From NCBI GenBank assembly GCA_020186115.1, contig WSYJ01000086.1, forward strand, positions 1 through 64,000: a stretch of DNA of 64,000 nt, written 5' to 3'. Source of the stretch: Histomonas meleagridis (lineage: Eukaryota > Parabasalia > Tritrichomonadida > Dientamoebidae). A program made the position numbers and the translations under genes. The notes under the pieces were generated by a model. It was given only the letters and a program-made list of their open reading frames with translations. It did not search any database and had not been told where the DNA came from. Below, one piece after another: positions 11,050 through 19,343 of the stretch; positions within the stretch are counted from its first letter, which is position 1; the number at the start of each line of letters is the position of its first letter.

Positions 11050-12247
11050 TTTATCTATAACTTTACAATACAAAATTTCTGATATTATTGATGACTCAGT
11101 AAATATAAATACATCAAATTATACATTTGAGGATTTCATCAAAAAAACGTTACTTAAAATATGAATTTGCAAAATCACTGTCAGACTTACGCGGAGTATT
11201 TGGATTTTGTTAAGGAAGAGTATACATTAAAGAAATCAAAAATAAACAGAGTTTTATGAGGGAAATGTCAATGACAAAAATTCATGATGAGTTATGCTTT
11301 ACAAACCGTTTAAGAATAATACTCAAATCACTCTTTTAAAGATCGTATCAAAATACTCAGACTATTTCTTATATGATGATGTGATATTTGCGGCAAGACA
11401 CAAAGAATTCGACGTAAACAGAACAATTAATATATTCTAAGATTTAAAATATAAAAATCAACATCAAATGATTTTCCTAAACTTCAGCCATTATTAATTC
11501 ATATTAAAAATATTGTTTGCAATCACGACGAAGACAAATATGATTGTTTTATGAAATGGCGGTCTTGTATTTTGCGAAGTATAACAGTAAAGAATGGCAC
11601 AATGCCAATAATTTATGGAGCTCAAGGCTCAGGAATAAGTCTGCCTATTGAATTATTTTGTGATATTCTAGGTAATTATGCATTAAGAAATTGTGATTAC
11701 CTAGACAAAGTATTTGGTAAGTTTAACGGTTTGATTGACCGAAATTTAGTAATAGTCATTAACGAACCTCCATAAGCTACAGAGAAATTCAAATATTTGT
11801 GAAAAATAAAATCAAAGCTTACGCTATTAAAGAAACAAAAGGAATTGATCAAATTGAGATTGAATCCTGGGGGAAATGTATCTTAACTTCTAATAATCCT
11901 AATCCTATACAAGAAGAAAAAGGTGATAGACGTTTGATTTACTTTGAAGTTAATAATTCTAAATGTGGAGACGAAGAATATTTTGATGGTTTGTGTAAGG
12001 AATTCCAGCCAATTAAACAAGGTGATTACGTGCAAGAATATATGTAATTACTTTTACATTACATGAAAACACAAGTTGATGTTTCTGAAATAATCCCGAA
12101 GCATTAAAACCAAAGGAACAAATATCTAACCTTTACACAATAATTGAATATAAAGCTTATGAAGAATCGTTTAATGAGGAAGAAGAATCAGAGGAACGGA
12201 CGAAGTCTCTGAGCTCTTCGAGCAAAGAAGAAAAACCAGTAAATTAA
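11050..12247 (+). pseudogene. virus-like SF3 helicase (primase-helicase type), broken
   Basis: Pieces in different frames line up as one protein: YTFEDFIKKTLLK, then LLIHIKNIVCNHDEDKYD, IIYGAQGSGISLPIE (Walker A), FGKFNGLIDRNLVIVINEPP (Walker B-like), IEIESWGKCILTSNNPNPI (motif C/sensor asparagines), EEKGDRRLIYFEVNNSKCG, and a charged tail ending at 12247. The order P-loop, INE, TSNNP, GDRR is that of superfamily 3 / D5-like helicases of viruses and mobile elements. Walker A lysine is replaced by isoleucine (GSGIS). There is a stop after NEPP and several further frameshifts. The N-terminal part is poorly preserved. It is not a Maverick hallmark gene and so may come from another element. Confidence 0.65.
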
Positions 12248-12325
12248 GAAGTTCTTGATGTGTAGAGTTTTTTTTTTTGTCAAATAACTTATAAAAATAT
12301 TTGAAATATATAACTTATGTATAAT

Positions 12326-12760
12326 TTAAACATAGCCACAAATTATTTTGAATTTTGCGTAATAAATCTTGACTTGTTTATTATATATATCTCTACACAA
12401 AACGAAAGCAGAACCGCGCTTATCATAACAGATTGTTAATTTTCTAAATTTAATATCGTTCCAAAAGTATAACACATTTGATTCGTCGTCGTAGTAATAA
12501 TCCTCAAATTGATGAGCTGCATACTCTCTAACTTCGACTGAATCCTCATTAATTTCATCATAAAATTCAAAATCCTTCCTGTATGATACACGATTATTTG
12601 ATTTTCAGACGCCGAAACACAACGGAGATTATTAATGTTATTATTAGTTTTATTATGATATGTGATCTATTTGTGTTATATTGTTTTTTCTTCTTACTTG
12701 ATTCGGAAATTCGGAAAATATTTCATAATCTTTATCTACAACACAATCGATCCAACTCAT
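12326..12760 (-). pseudogene. HNH-type endonuclease of a mobile element, frameshifted
   Basis: The minus-strand ATG at 12760 starts MSWIDCVVDKDYEIFSEFPN, similar to the entry segment of NUMOD4-HNH nucleases. It is followed by QIDHIS, then NKTNNNINNLRCVSASENQ, the H-N-H core with its typical NxxxNLRxVSxxEN text. A frameshift then leads to FEFYDEINEDSVEVREY, YYYDDESNVLYFWNDI and VLCRDIYNKQVKIYY, ending at a stop at 12326. Two stops and two frameshifts disable it. HNH proteins of this type are multicopy in trichomonads. It is convergent with the SF3 helicase remnant, 78 bp away, suggesting one source element. Confidence 0.6.
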
Positions 12761-12837
12761 ATTTTTATAGAAATTAAAAAAATAAATTTTTTAAAAAATG
12801 AACTTAATTTTCTGATTATGTGAAATCATCCGAAAAA

Positions 12838-14020
12838 TGCAAGTTTACGTGAGTTGCTGTGGGTCCTGCAAAAATGCAGTACCTATGAATATGTCGAAGA
12901 AATAAAAAGCCATGAAACATTAACGTACAAAAATATTTCTTCATTCATCTGAATAATATATGAATGTGTTGAATGATGCAATACTAAGAAGCAAATGTAT
13001 TTCGGAAGAGTTTGTCGTTAAATCTATGTAGATTTTAGTGATTTGTCGTTAATCCTAAGTAGATTTTAGTGATTTGTCGTTAATCCTAAGTAGATTTTAG
13101 TGATTTGTCGTTAATCCTAAGTAGATTTTAGTGTTTGGGCTTAAAGTTGTTATCAAATGATGTTTTTATCGAAAAAGTATAATTAAAATTTCAAAAGTGA
13201 TTTTTAACAAAAAAATTCACCCTCAACGAAACGGAGGAAATGAGCATTTTTTGTATTATTTAACGCAAATATTGCAAGTTTGCAGCAGTTACTGAAAGAT
13301 TAACTTTTTTTGTTTTTTTAACCCTTGAATCAATTAACGTGTAACACTAACGGAAGAAGTTGATTTTACGTGTTTATTCTTATTCATTGACATATAACAC
13401 TAACGGAAGAAGTTGATTTTAGAAACAAGTATTTTTCAGTTGAATGACAAGAAAATTGATTATCAGTAATTGAGTCATAGTTGAATCTTCATTTAGATTC
13501 AAAAATAAATACAATCACTCTTGATAAGAATATAGTGATAAAACAGAAACAACTAACGTAAATACAATCACTTTTGATAAAAATCAAATGATAAAACATA
13601 TAACATCATTCATTTAACGACAAACTAACTAACTAAAAAAAGTTATTGGCTAAAGGAAATCCGGAAGAGATGATTGAGTTATTCTTATTTAATGATATGA
13701 GCCGATTATTGCAAGTTTACGTGATCTATTGATTTCTCATAAATACATCTTCCGTTAATCCTATGTCGAATATATATTTTTCATATTATTTTTTGTTTGC
13801 AACCTACCAACTTAACTTAACCTTATTAAAAATTCGAGAAAGCCTTATTGTAAAAGTCAGTATATTTTCGAGGTTGGATTTTAACTTGATGATTTGACTT
13901 GAATATTGCAAGTTTGCGGGAGCTACTGAATGAAAGCGTTAACGAACAAGTAGATTTTACACAAAACATATATACTAGCTGATAACTTAATATACCAGGT
14001 AATTACCAGGTAAAATTGCG
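12838..14020. repeat. modular, degenerate short-repeat region
   Basis: Recurring modules are (a) TTGCAAGTTTACGTGA-like cores at 12838, 13269, 13705 and 13903 (and at 14082 and, inverted, 14865 in the arms); (b) TAACG...GATTTTA words at 13340, 13400 and 13940; (c) two CAATCACT-TTGATAA-like units at 13510 and 13565; and (d) a 31-bp tandem array. The segment 12917-12994 is a diverged copy of 14230-14305, the leader and first codons of the resolvase ORF. The cores can be read as NIASLRELL-like peptides, so the modules may descend from coding sequence. Confidence 0.6.
13011..13134 (+). repeat. 31-bp tandem repeat, four copies
   Basis: The unit TTTGTCGTTAATCCTAAGTA plus GATTTTAGTGA starts at 13011, 13042, 13073 and 13104. 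Copies 2 and 3 are identical, copy 1 differs at a few bases, and copy 4 decays at its end. The low divergence indicates recent expansion. Confidence 0.9.
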
Positions 14021-14227
14021 ATTAGCTAAAGGAAATTCAAAATTGTTCTGTGAATTATTCCAATTTAATGATTTGACGTGAATATTGCAAGTTTACGTGA
14101 GATATTGATTGATTAACAAACGGAGACATAAATTTAGAAACAAGAATTTTTATGTATAAATGATTCAAAAATTGATTTTCAGTAATTATATAAACATTAA
14201 TTGAAAGTTGTTGCATTCGACGAATGA
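14021..14227 (+). repeat. left arm of 207-bp inverted repeat
   Basis: The arm starts ATTAGCTAAAGGAAATTC and ends GCATTCGACGAATGA. Its reverse complement is found at 14739-14945 with the same length. I see one difference (TTGAAAG against TTAAAAG). It brackets a 511-bp unique centre holding one ORF. Confidence 0.92.
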
Positions 14228-14273
14228 GAGCATTAACCCCTCAAAAATACTTCTTCATTCATACGAATAGTTA

Positions 14274-14711
14274 ATGAATATGTCGAGTGATACAATAATA
14301 ATTGAGCGCCAAGTAAACCAAAACACAATTGCAAGTTGTTTGATGTATAGTATTATTGCAATATCTCTGAATTACGTACGACCTGAAGATATGTTGTTGT
14401 TTGATCCGAAAAGTAAATTTTCAAAGTTAAAAATTAATTATAGCACGAAAAATAAAGAACATAAAAAATTGAGTGTACGATTGATAAGTAATTATTCGCA
14501 TAATACCAAAAACAAAAGCTTAAATTCTTTTGAATCATATGATAAAAAAAATGATTTATCAGATGCTTTATTTCAAGCGTTAGTACTTATTGCTGAAAAG
14601 AATGAAATGGAAAATAATGAAAAGAACGAAAAGAAAAATAATGAATCGGATAAAAGAGAGAGTAAAGTTTCATTAAATGAACCGCGATTGCTTCTCACGA
14701 ATTACTTGTAA
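14274..14711 (+). pseudogene. RuvC-like Holliday-junction resolvase, N-terminally truncated ORF
   Basis: The 145-residue ORF begins at ATG 14274 (an in-frame second ATG lies two codons later). Residues 7-20 (DTIIIERQVNQN) match the second acidic motif (IxxExQ) of RuvC/A22/Cce1-type resolvases. LLFDPKSKFSKLKINY and the Lys-rich segment KEHKKLSVRLI fit the strand-helix region after it. YDKKNDLSDALFQAL matches the C-terminal KKDDxxDALLQ motif, with the first Asp changed to Asn. The N-terminal strand with the first catalytic Asp (GxDxG) is absent. The tail is low-complexity K/E/N. Poxvirus-like resolvases of this fold cut branched DNA in virus-like elements. The family call is from motifs only. 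Confidence 0.5.
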
Positions 14712-14738
14712 TTTTTCAGTATTGATTTCTTTATTGTA

Positions 14739-14945
14739 TCATTCGTCGAATGCAACAACTTTTAATTAATGTTTATATAATTACTGAAAATCAATTTTTG
14801 AATCATTTATACATAAAAATTCTTGTTTCTAAATTTATGTCTCCGTTTGTTAATCAATCAATATCTCACGTAAACTTGCAATATTCACGTCAAATCATTA
14901 AATTGGAATAATTCACAGAACAATTTTGAATTTCCTTTAGCTAAT
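14739..14945 (-). repeat. right arm of 207-bp inverted repeat
   Basis: This is the reverse complement of 14021-14227, ending CCTTTAGCTAAT at 14945. It meets an adaptin-like coding fragment two bases later, which marks a sharp junction. Confidence 0.92.
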
Positions 14946-14946
14946 T

Positions 14947-15090
14947 ATGTATGTAATACTTGATGAATTTATTGTTGCTGGTGGAGTTGATGAATGTAAT
15001 AGGCAAATAATCTTAAACAGAATGAAACAATTAGATGCTATTGACAAAACCAAAAACAATTATTTTATCTTTGTTGACATTCTAATTTAA
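14947..15090 (+). pseudogene. clathrin-adaptor small (sigma) chain fragment
   Basis: Frame ATG 14947 to TAA 15090 encodes 48 residues reading YVILDEFIVAGGVDECNRQI and NRMKQLDAIDKTKNN. This is the C-terminal helix region of AP-complex sigma subunits (xxILDExxxxGxxxExxxxxIxxRxxxL). The N-terminal about 100 residues of the longin-like fold are missing. The fragment starts immediately at the edge of the inverted repeat, so it looks like a captured or broken gene end rather than a working gene. Confidence 0.5.
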
Positions 15091-15184
15091 ATTTTATGTA
15101 AAATTTAGGCTAACTTGTGACTTGCAAGTCATTTTAAAATATTAATTTTTAAATCATTAAAATAAATATGAAATAAAACAAATT

Positions 15185-15630
15185 GATATATTTTTCGCAT
15201 TAATATCAATTCCTTTTTGTTCAAGAAGTATTTTAACAATTTCTATATAACTATTTTTAGATGCAAACATAAGTACTGTGTCAAATAGTTAAAATAGTTT
15301 TCAAATATTATTTTAAAATATAAAATTATTATAACAAATATCAAATAATACAAATAAATATCTTTAGCATTAATATCATTTTCTTTTTGTTCAAGAAGTA
15401 TTTTAACAATTTCTATATGACCATTTTTAGATACAAACATGGATGCTGTTTTAAATATTTTAAATAGATTCCATATATTATATTATTTCAAAATATCAAA
15501 TCATTAAATTAAATCCTAAATAAAACAAATTGATATTTTTAGCATCAATATCAATACCTTTTTGTTCGAAAAGTAATTTAACAAGCTCTATTTGCTAATT
15601 TTCAGATGCATAATTAAGTACTGTTTGAAA
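15185..15630 (-). pseudogene. degenerate ankyrin-repeat units with AT-rich spacers
   Basis: Three minus-strand units of about 33 codons read TVLMFASKNSYIEIVKILLE, then a unit with SKNGHIEIVKILLEQKE, then TVLNYASEN. Each ends in the trichomonad ankyrin consensus (EIVKLLLEQKGIDINAK). The units repeat every 170-175 bp, with about 70-80 bp of A/T spacer between NAK and the next T(A/V)L. Each spacer ends in ACAG or AACAG on the coding strand. The first unit is cleanly open. The third contains a stop. No start codon or full gene can be assembled. Confidence 0.55.
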
Positions 15631-16969
15631 TAAGATAAATAATTTTCGAATATTATTATGATGTCCTAAATTATTAAAATAAATTACATTAATTGATTTA
15701 TATCTTCCTGAATTTCTCCTTTACAGAATTATCATTAACATCCTCATTCTCACCTTCACAATTTGTGACTTATAATATATAGAAAAAATTTAAAGAAAGA
15801 AATTGACATCAATAAATCAAATGAATATAATATAAAGAAAAAAATAAAAAATATTAAATAACACAGATATGGAATTTGATGATTTAAAAATTATTCTAGC
15901 TATAGTGAGATAAAAGGATATGAATTTAGTATAATGTTTCTTATCATTAACAAATTTTATTATGATTGTTTTGAACATTTTAAATTTTTCTTTTTGCAAA
16001 AAATGAAAAAAATTTATACTATGTAGTAAATAGAACCTCCTCGTGGGGGGCCCCGAACACATAGCGATCATTTTTGACAGTTAACCATTACCATCAAACC
16101 AAAAATTTAGGGTTATCGTTTTTTGCTACAGACAAACCTTGTCAATTTTAGTCGCAAAAAAAATAATTTAGATGTCATTTTACTGTAATTAAATTTGTTA
16201 GATAAAAATTAGATGGAACAAAAAAGTCAGATTTTTGATGAAAAAAAATTATGATATTAGGATATGAGATAACAAAATCATATAAATTATTGATTTTTAT
16301 AATTTCTTCACATTTTTTTAAGTTTCATTTACTGGTGAATGCCCTTAATTAGAAATTTTATAAATATCATATGCTGAAAAAGAAAGAGAATAAAAGATTT
16401 ATGAATAATAAATAAAACATTATAATATTTTTTAAATTCACATATCTGTTTAAAGAATAATAGTAAAATAATATTGGATGGGGGAAAAAAATGTACATTT
16501 TAGCATAAGGATATTTTTAATAAACTGGATGCAGATTTCCAACGATAGAATCAAATGAATAAAAAATCATCAGATTTATATTCAAAAACTGAAGTAATAA
16601 ACCAAGAAAGTTGTAGAAAAACAAACAACTTACAAAAGATTCAAAAACACAAAAACTATTATAAGATACATACTAAAAAATTAAACAAAATAGACAAAAA
16701 TGCTAAAAATGATTAAGTGAATCACAGGTGTTTGAAAGAGAGAAATAAATTGAAATTATTTAACATGTTAAATAAAATACATTTCAAACACTAACAAGAA
16801 AACTTGGGTATAATTTCCCGGGGTTTTCTTTTGTTATTAAAATGTCATTTTGCACCCCCAATTTTAAATATGTTTATCAATGACTTATTCATTTAAATTT
16901 AATAGACCCAAAACGTCATTAAGCACTAAGCCGCCTACCAAGTGTTAACTCCTTTGCTCATTTCCATTA
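15631..16969. other. non-coding AT-rich region before histone H3
   Basis: I see no supported gene. A GC-rich patch with CGTGGGGGGCCCC lies at about 16041-16055. A stem-loop GAAAAC..GGG / CCC..GTTTTC lies at about 16797-16830, 140 bp before the histone gene. Confidence 0.4.
16957..16962 (+). promoter_or_regulatory. Initiator (Inr) of histone H3
   Basis: TCATTT lies 12 bases before the H3 ATG and fits the trichomonad Inr TCA(+1)Y(T/A), which normally sits within about 20 bases of the start codon. Confidence 0.55.
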
Positions 16970-17387
16970 ATGGCACGTACCAAACAAACAGCACGTAAGT
17001 CAACCGGTGGTAAGACGCCGCGTAAGTCACTCGGCGCTAAGGCAGCACGTAAGTCAACACCAGTTGTTGATTCGCAAGGCGCTAAGAAGCAGCATCGTTT
17101 CAGACCGGGTACAGTTGCACTCCGTGAAATCCGTAAATATCAAAAGAGCACAGACCTCCTTATCCGTAAGCTTCCATTCCAACGTCTTGTTCGTGAAATT
17201 GCATCTGGATTCCGCGGAGATCTCCGTTTCCAATCATCAGCCATCGCAGCACTTCAGGAAGCCTCAGAAGCATATCTTGTTGGTCTTTTTTGAAGATACA
17301 AACCTTTGTGCGATTCATGCAAACCGTGTTACAATTATGGAACGCGATGTCCAACTTGCACAAAGAATACGCGGTGAACGTAACTAA
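16970..17387 (+). pseudogene. H3: histone H3 with a 1-bp frameshift
   Basis: From ATG 16970 the frame reads [14 protein letters not shown] and continues as canonical H3 through AYLVGLF, then hits a stop at 17291-17293. The remaining [11 protein letters not shown] to IRGERN lies in the next frame and ends at 17387. The run of six T at about 17285-17290 is one base too long. With five T a normal 138-residue H3 results. Lys 4, 9, 14, 27 and the alphaN/alpha1 regions are present. Tail changes include APRKQLAT to TPRKSLGA and ATGG to VDSQ. The protein is otherwise strongly conserved and has an Inr, so it may be a very young pseudogene or an assembly error in a homopolymer. Confidence 0.9.
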
Positions 17388-17711
17388 ATGTTTCCTTGAA
17401 CTTATTTTTAGAATTTATTAAAAATGGAATTCGATTTAAAGCAATTATAAATTACAAGATTTGCTTCGCGTGGTTTACGAAGCGTAGCGTAGCAAACCAA
17501 CAAATTATTTAAAAATAATGTTAAAGCAAAAAAACACTATTTGATAACTTACAAATAAATATTCTAAAAATTGTATAAATTTAAGAATTATAGAATCACA
17601 AAATAACTTTTAATTTTAATAAAACAAAATACCAAAATGAATTATCGCTTTTGACTTGTTCAAAAGTATTTTCATCATTTATATATATATATATATAATA
17701 GAATCATTGAG
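17388..17711. other. AT-rich 3' flank of H3
   Basis: There is no gene. It holds a GC-richer inverted-repeat patch around 17460-17500 (TTTGCTTCGCG ... CGTAGCAAAC) and a TA microsatellite at about 17681-17698. Confidence 0.45.
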
Positions 17712-17948
17712 ATTAGTGTTTTTTATTTTGGGCAAAAATAGAACAAAATGGGCAGGGCACACCTAACGATAGGAGTTGAATAAGTGTCACTTTTAGAACA
17801 GGATCTCTTGCAACAAAACTTTTAGAAAAGTGAAATCAATCTTTTAGGCTTTAGGGTTTCAAGGAGTTTAAGCATATTTTCCAATGTTTACATATAAAAA
17901 ATATGTGCCTCCGTGGGCAGAGATCTGCCCAAAATGAAAAACCCTAAT
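17712..17948. mobile_element. MITE-like element with 23-bp terminal inverted repeats
   Basis: The left end ATTAGTGTTTTTTATTTTGG(GCA) at 17712-17734 and the reverse complement of 17926-17948 agree at 21 of 23 bases. Inside, GGGCAGGGCAC and GTGCCTCCGTGGGCAG form further inverted matches. It is 237 bp long with no coding capacity. Clean target-site duplications are not obvious. Confidence 0.5.
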
Positions 17949-18522
17949 TGAGATATAGATAGAAAATTATAAAAAAGATAAGAGTATAATAGAAAAATAT
18001 TGGGAGTGAGAAAATTAATGATTGAGTTAATTTCAATGAAACGCATGATCATATATTGTTTGAAATACAATGATCACCATATAGATGATGTTTTAATCGA
18101 AAATAAAATAAATTTTATATAAAAAAATGAGTGTAAAAATTATTATTTTAAAAGATAAAAGAAAATATCAAAAACATGAGGTGAGCGGGTCGTTATAATA
18201 TACTTTCCCAAATGGGCATCAGATAGCCGACAATATGAACCGAATGTTTTTAAAATTTTTTTTTCGATTTTTTCATCACCAAAAAGGAATCTGTTTTCAT
18301 TGAAATAAGATGACAGAAATAATTTCATTGAAACAAAACGGTTTTTATAATTTTTAAATTCAAATATCTTTATTAATTATCATTAAATCAATTATTTTTT
18401 TAAATTATGATCTAAATTTTAGTTATTAAGTGTTTTTAAATCATTCATTATTTTCAAGATAATCTATTTTTCGAGATACGTGAAATCGCATTCAATTTTT
18501 GACGGTTTTGAAATTTTAAGAT
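17949..18522. other. non-coding AT-rich spacer
   Basis: Only short chance frames are present. Nothing is recognisable. Confidence 0.4.
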
Positions 18523-18696
18523 GTTGATCATCGTACCATCTTTCCACCCATTGCATTGCCAACCTATAATGCAAATGCGCTTGAGTTTCATGTTATTAAT
18601 ATTGCTGGGTTATCAAATCAATTCTTATATGTTAACGATGATTTCTTCTTTGCACGTCCAACCAAAAAAGACACATCTTTGAGCTCAAGTGAATAG
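18523..18696 (+). pseudogene. Stealth phosphotransferase fragment (paralogue of 7970-9109)
   Basis: An open frame reads VDHRTIFPPIALPTYNANAL, then NIAGLSNQFLYVNDDFFFAR, then PTKKD before drifting to a stop at 18694-18696. This is the CR2 region of the Stealth domain and matches residues about 140-190 of the intact gene in this window, with scattered substitutions. Neither the anchor nor CR1, CR3 or CR4 is present. It is a partial duplicate. Confidence 0.8.
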
Positions 18697-18764
18697 AAAC
18701 TTATTTTATATATATATATAATAGATACATTAAAAAATGAAAATTAGAGAAGCATATGTTTTAT

Positions 18765-19343
18765 TTAATATAAGTATTGAGGAGCCTTATAAATTTGAGA
18801 ATTTATTCCACTATTAATAATATCATTATAATTTGAAACATAATTCTCAAATATATCAATTCTTCTTCGAAATTCTTTTGCTCTTTGAATATCTTCTTCT
18901 GAATTTAAGATAAAGTTTAATCGAAATACATCAAAACCATTAATATTCTTTCTTTTAGAATCAAAATAATTAAAATAATTGAAATGAATTTCAGATGTTC
19001 GATTAGTTTTTGAAACAATACCACAAATTCGTAATCCAATGCCAACTGTATATAATTTGCGAAGCATCGTTTTATATTTACTTTTCCCTTGTGAAAATAA
19101 TTTCGCAATTTTATGTAAATTTAAACAATTCTTGTTTAAATAAAAGAATAATTTAATAACTAATATTGATATATTATCAAGTCCTCCATTAGAACTACAA
19201 TCAAATAGCATTAATATTTCATTGTTTTGTGAACTTTTTTTCGATTTCTTCTTTAAAATTTTTTTTATAGTATTTTTGAATATTAATAATAACAAACCAT
19301 TGAAACATATCATTCGAAAATCAAAAACATACTTCAATACCAT
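18765..19343 (-). CDS. hypothetical protein, possible E2F/DP-like winged helix
   Basis: The protein is 192 residues from ATG 19343 (the codon just upstream is GTG). A hydrophobic/basic N-terminus (LLLLIFKNTIKKILKKKSKK) is followed by ISILVIKLFFYLNKNCLNLH, then KYKTMLRKLYTVGIGLRICG, IVSKTNRTSEIHF. The second block resembles the recognition helix and wing of E2F/DP domains (RRxYDxxNVLxxxGLIxK). The match is weak: the aspartate is absent and spacing differs. The rest is without known domain. It stands alone among repeats, so it may also be a decaying gene. Confidence 0.35.
   Translation of the reverse strand: MVLKYVFDFRMICFNGLLLLIFKNTIKKILKKKSKKSSQNNEILMLFDCSSNGGLDNISILVIKLFFYLNKNCLNLHKIAKLFSQGKSKYKTMLRKLYTVGIGLRICGIVSKTNRTSEIHFNYFNYFDSKRKNINGFDVFRLNFILNSEEDIQRAKEFRRRIDIFENYVSNYNDIINSGINSQIYKAPQYLY

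Noticed and set aside
11050-12247. Considered calling the SF3 helicase a Maverick gene
   Set aside because: Mavericks have integrase, PolB, ATPase, protease and capsid genes as hallmarks. An SF3 helicase is not among them, so the origin is left open.
12583-12777. Plus-strand 64-codon frame
   Set aside because: It is antisense to the HNH nuclease remnant, which explains the open frame.
13011-13134. Could the 31-bp array be a CRISPR array?
   Set aside because: The units are contiguous without spacers and the genome is eukaryotic.
15817-16071. Minus-strand 84-codon frame rich in Phe/Ile
   Set aside because: Low-complexity translation of AT-rich DNA without conserved features.
17007-17387. 126-codon frame overlapping histone H3
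   Set aside because: Only its last third is real (the frameshifted H3 C-terminus). The first part is an out-of-frame shadow.
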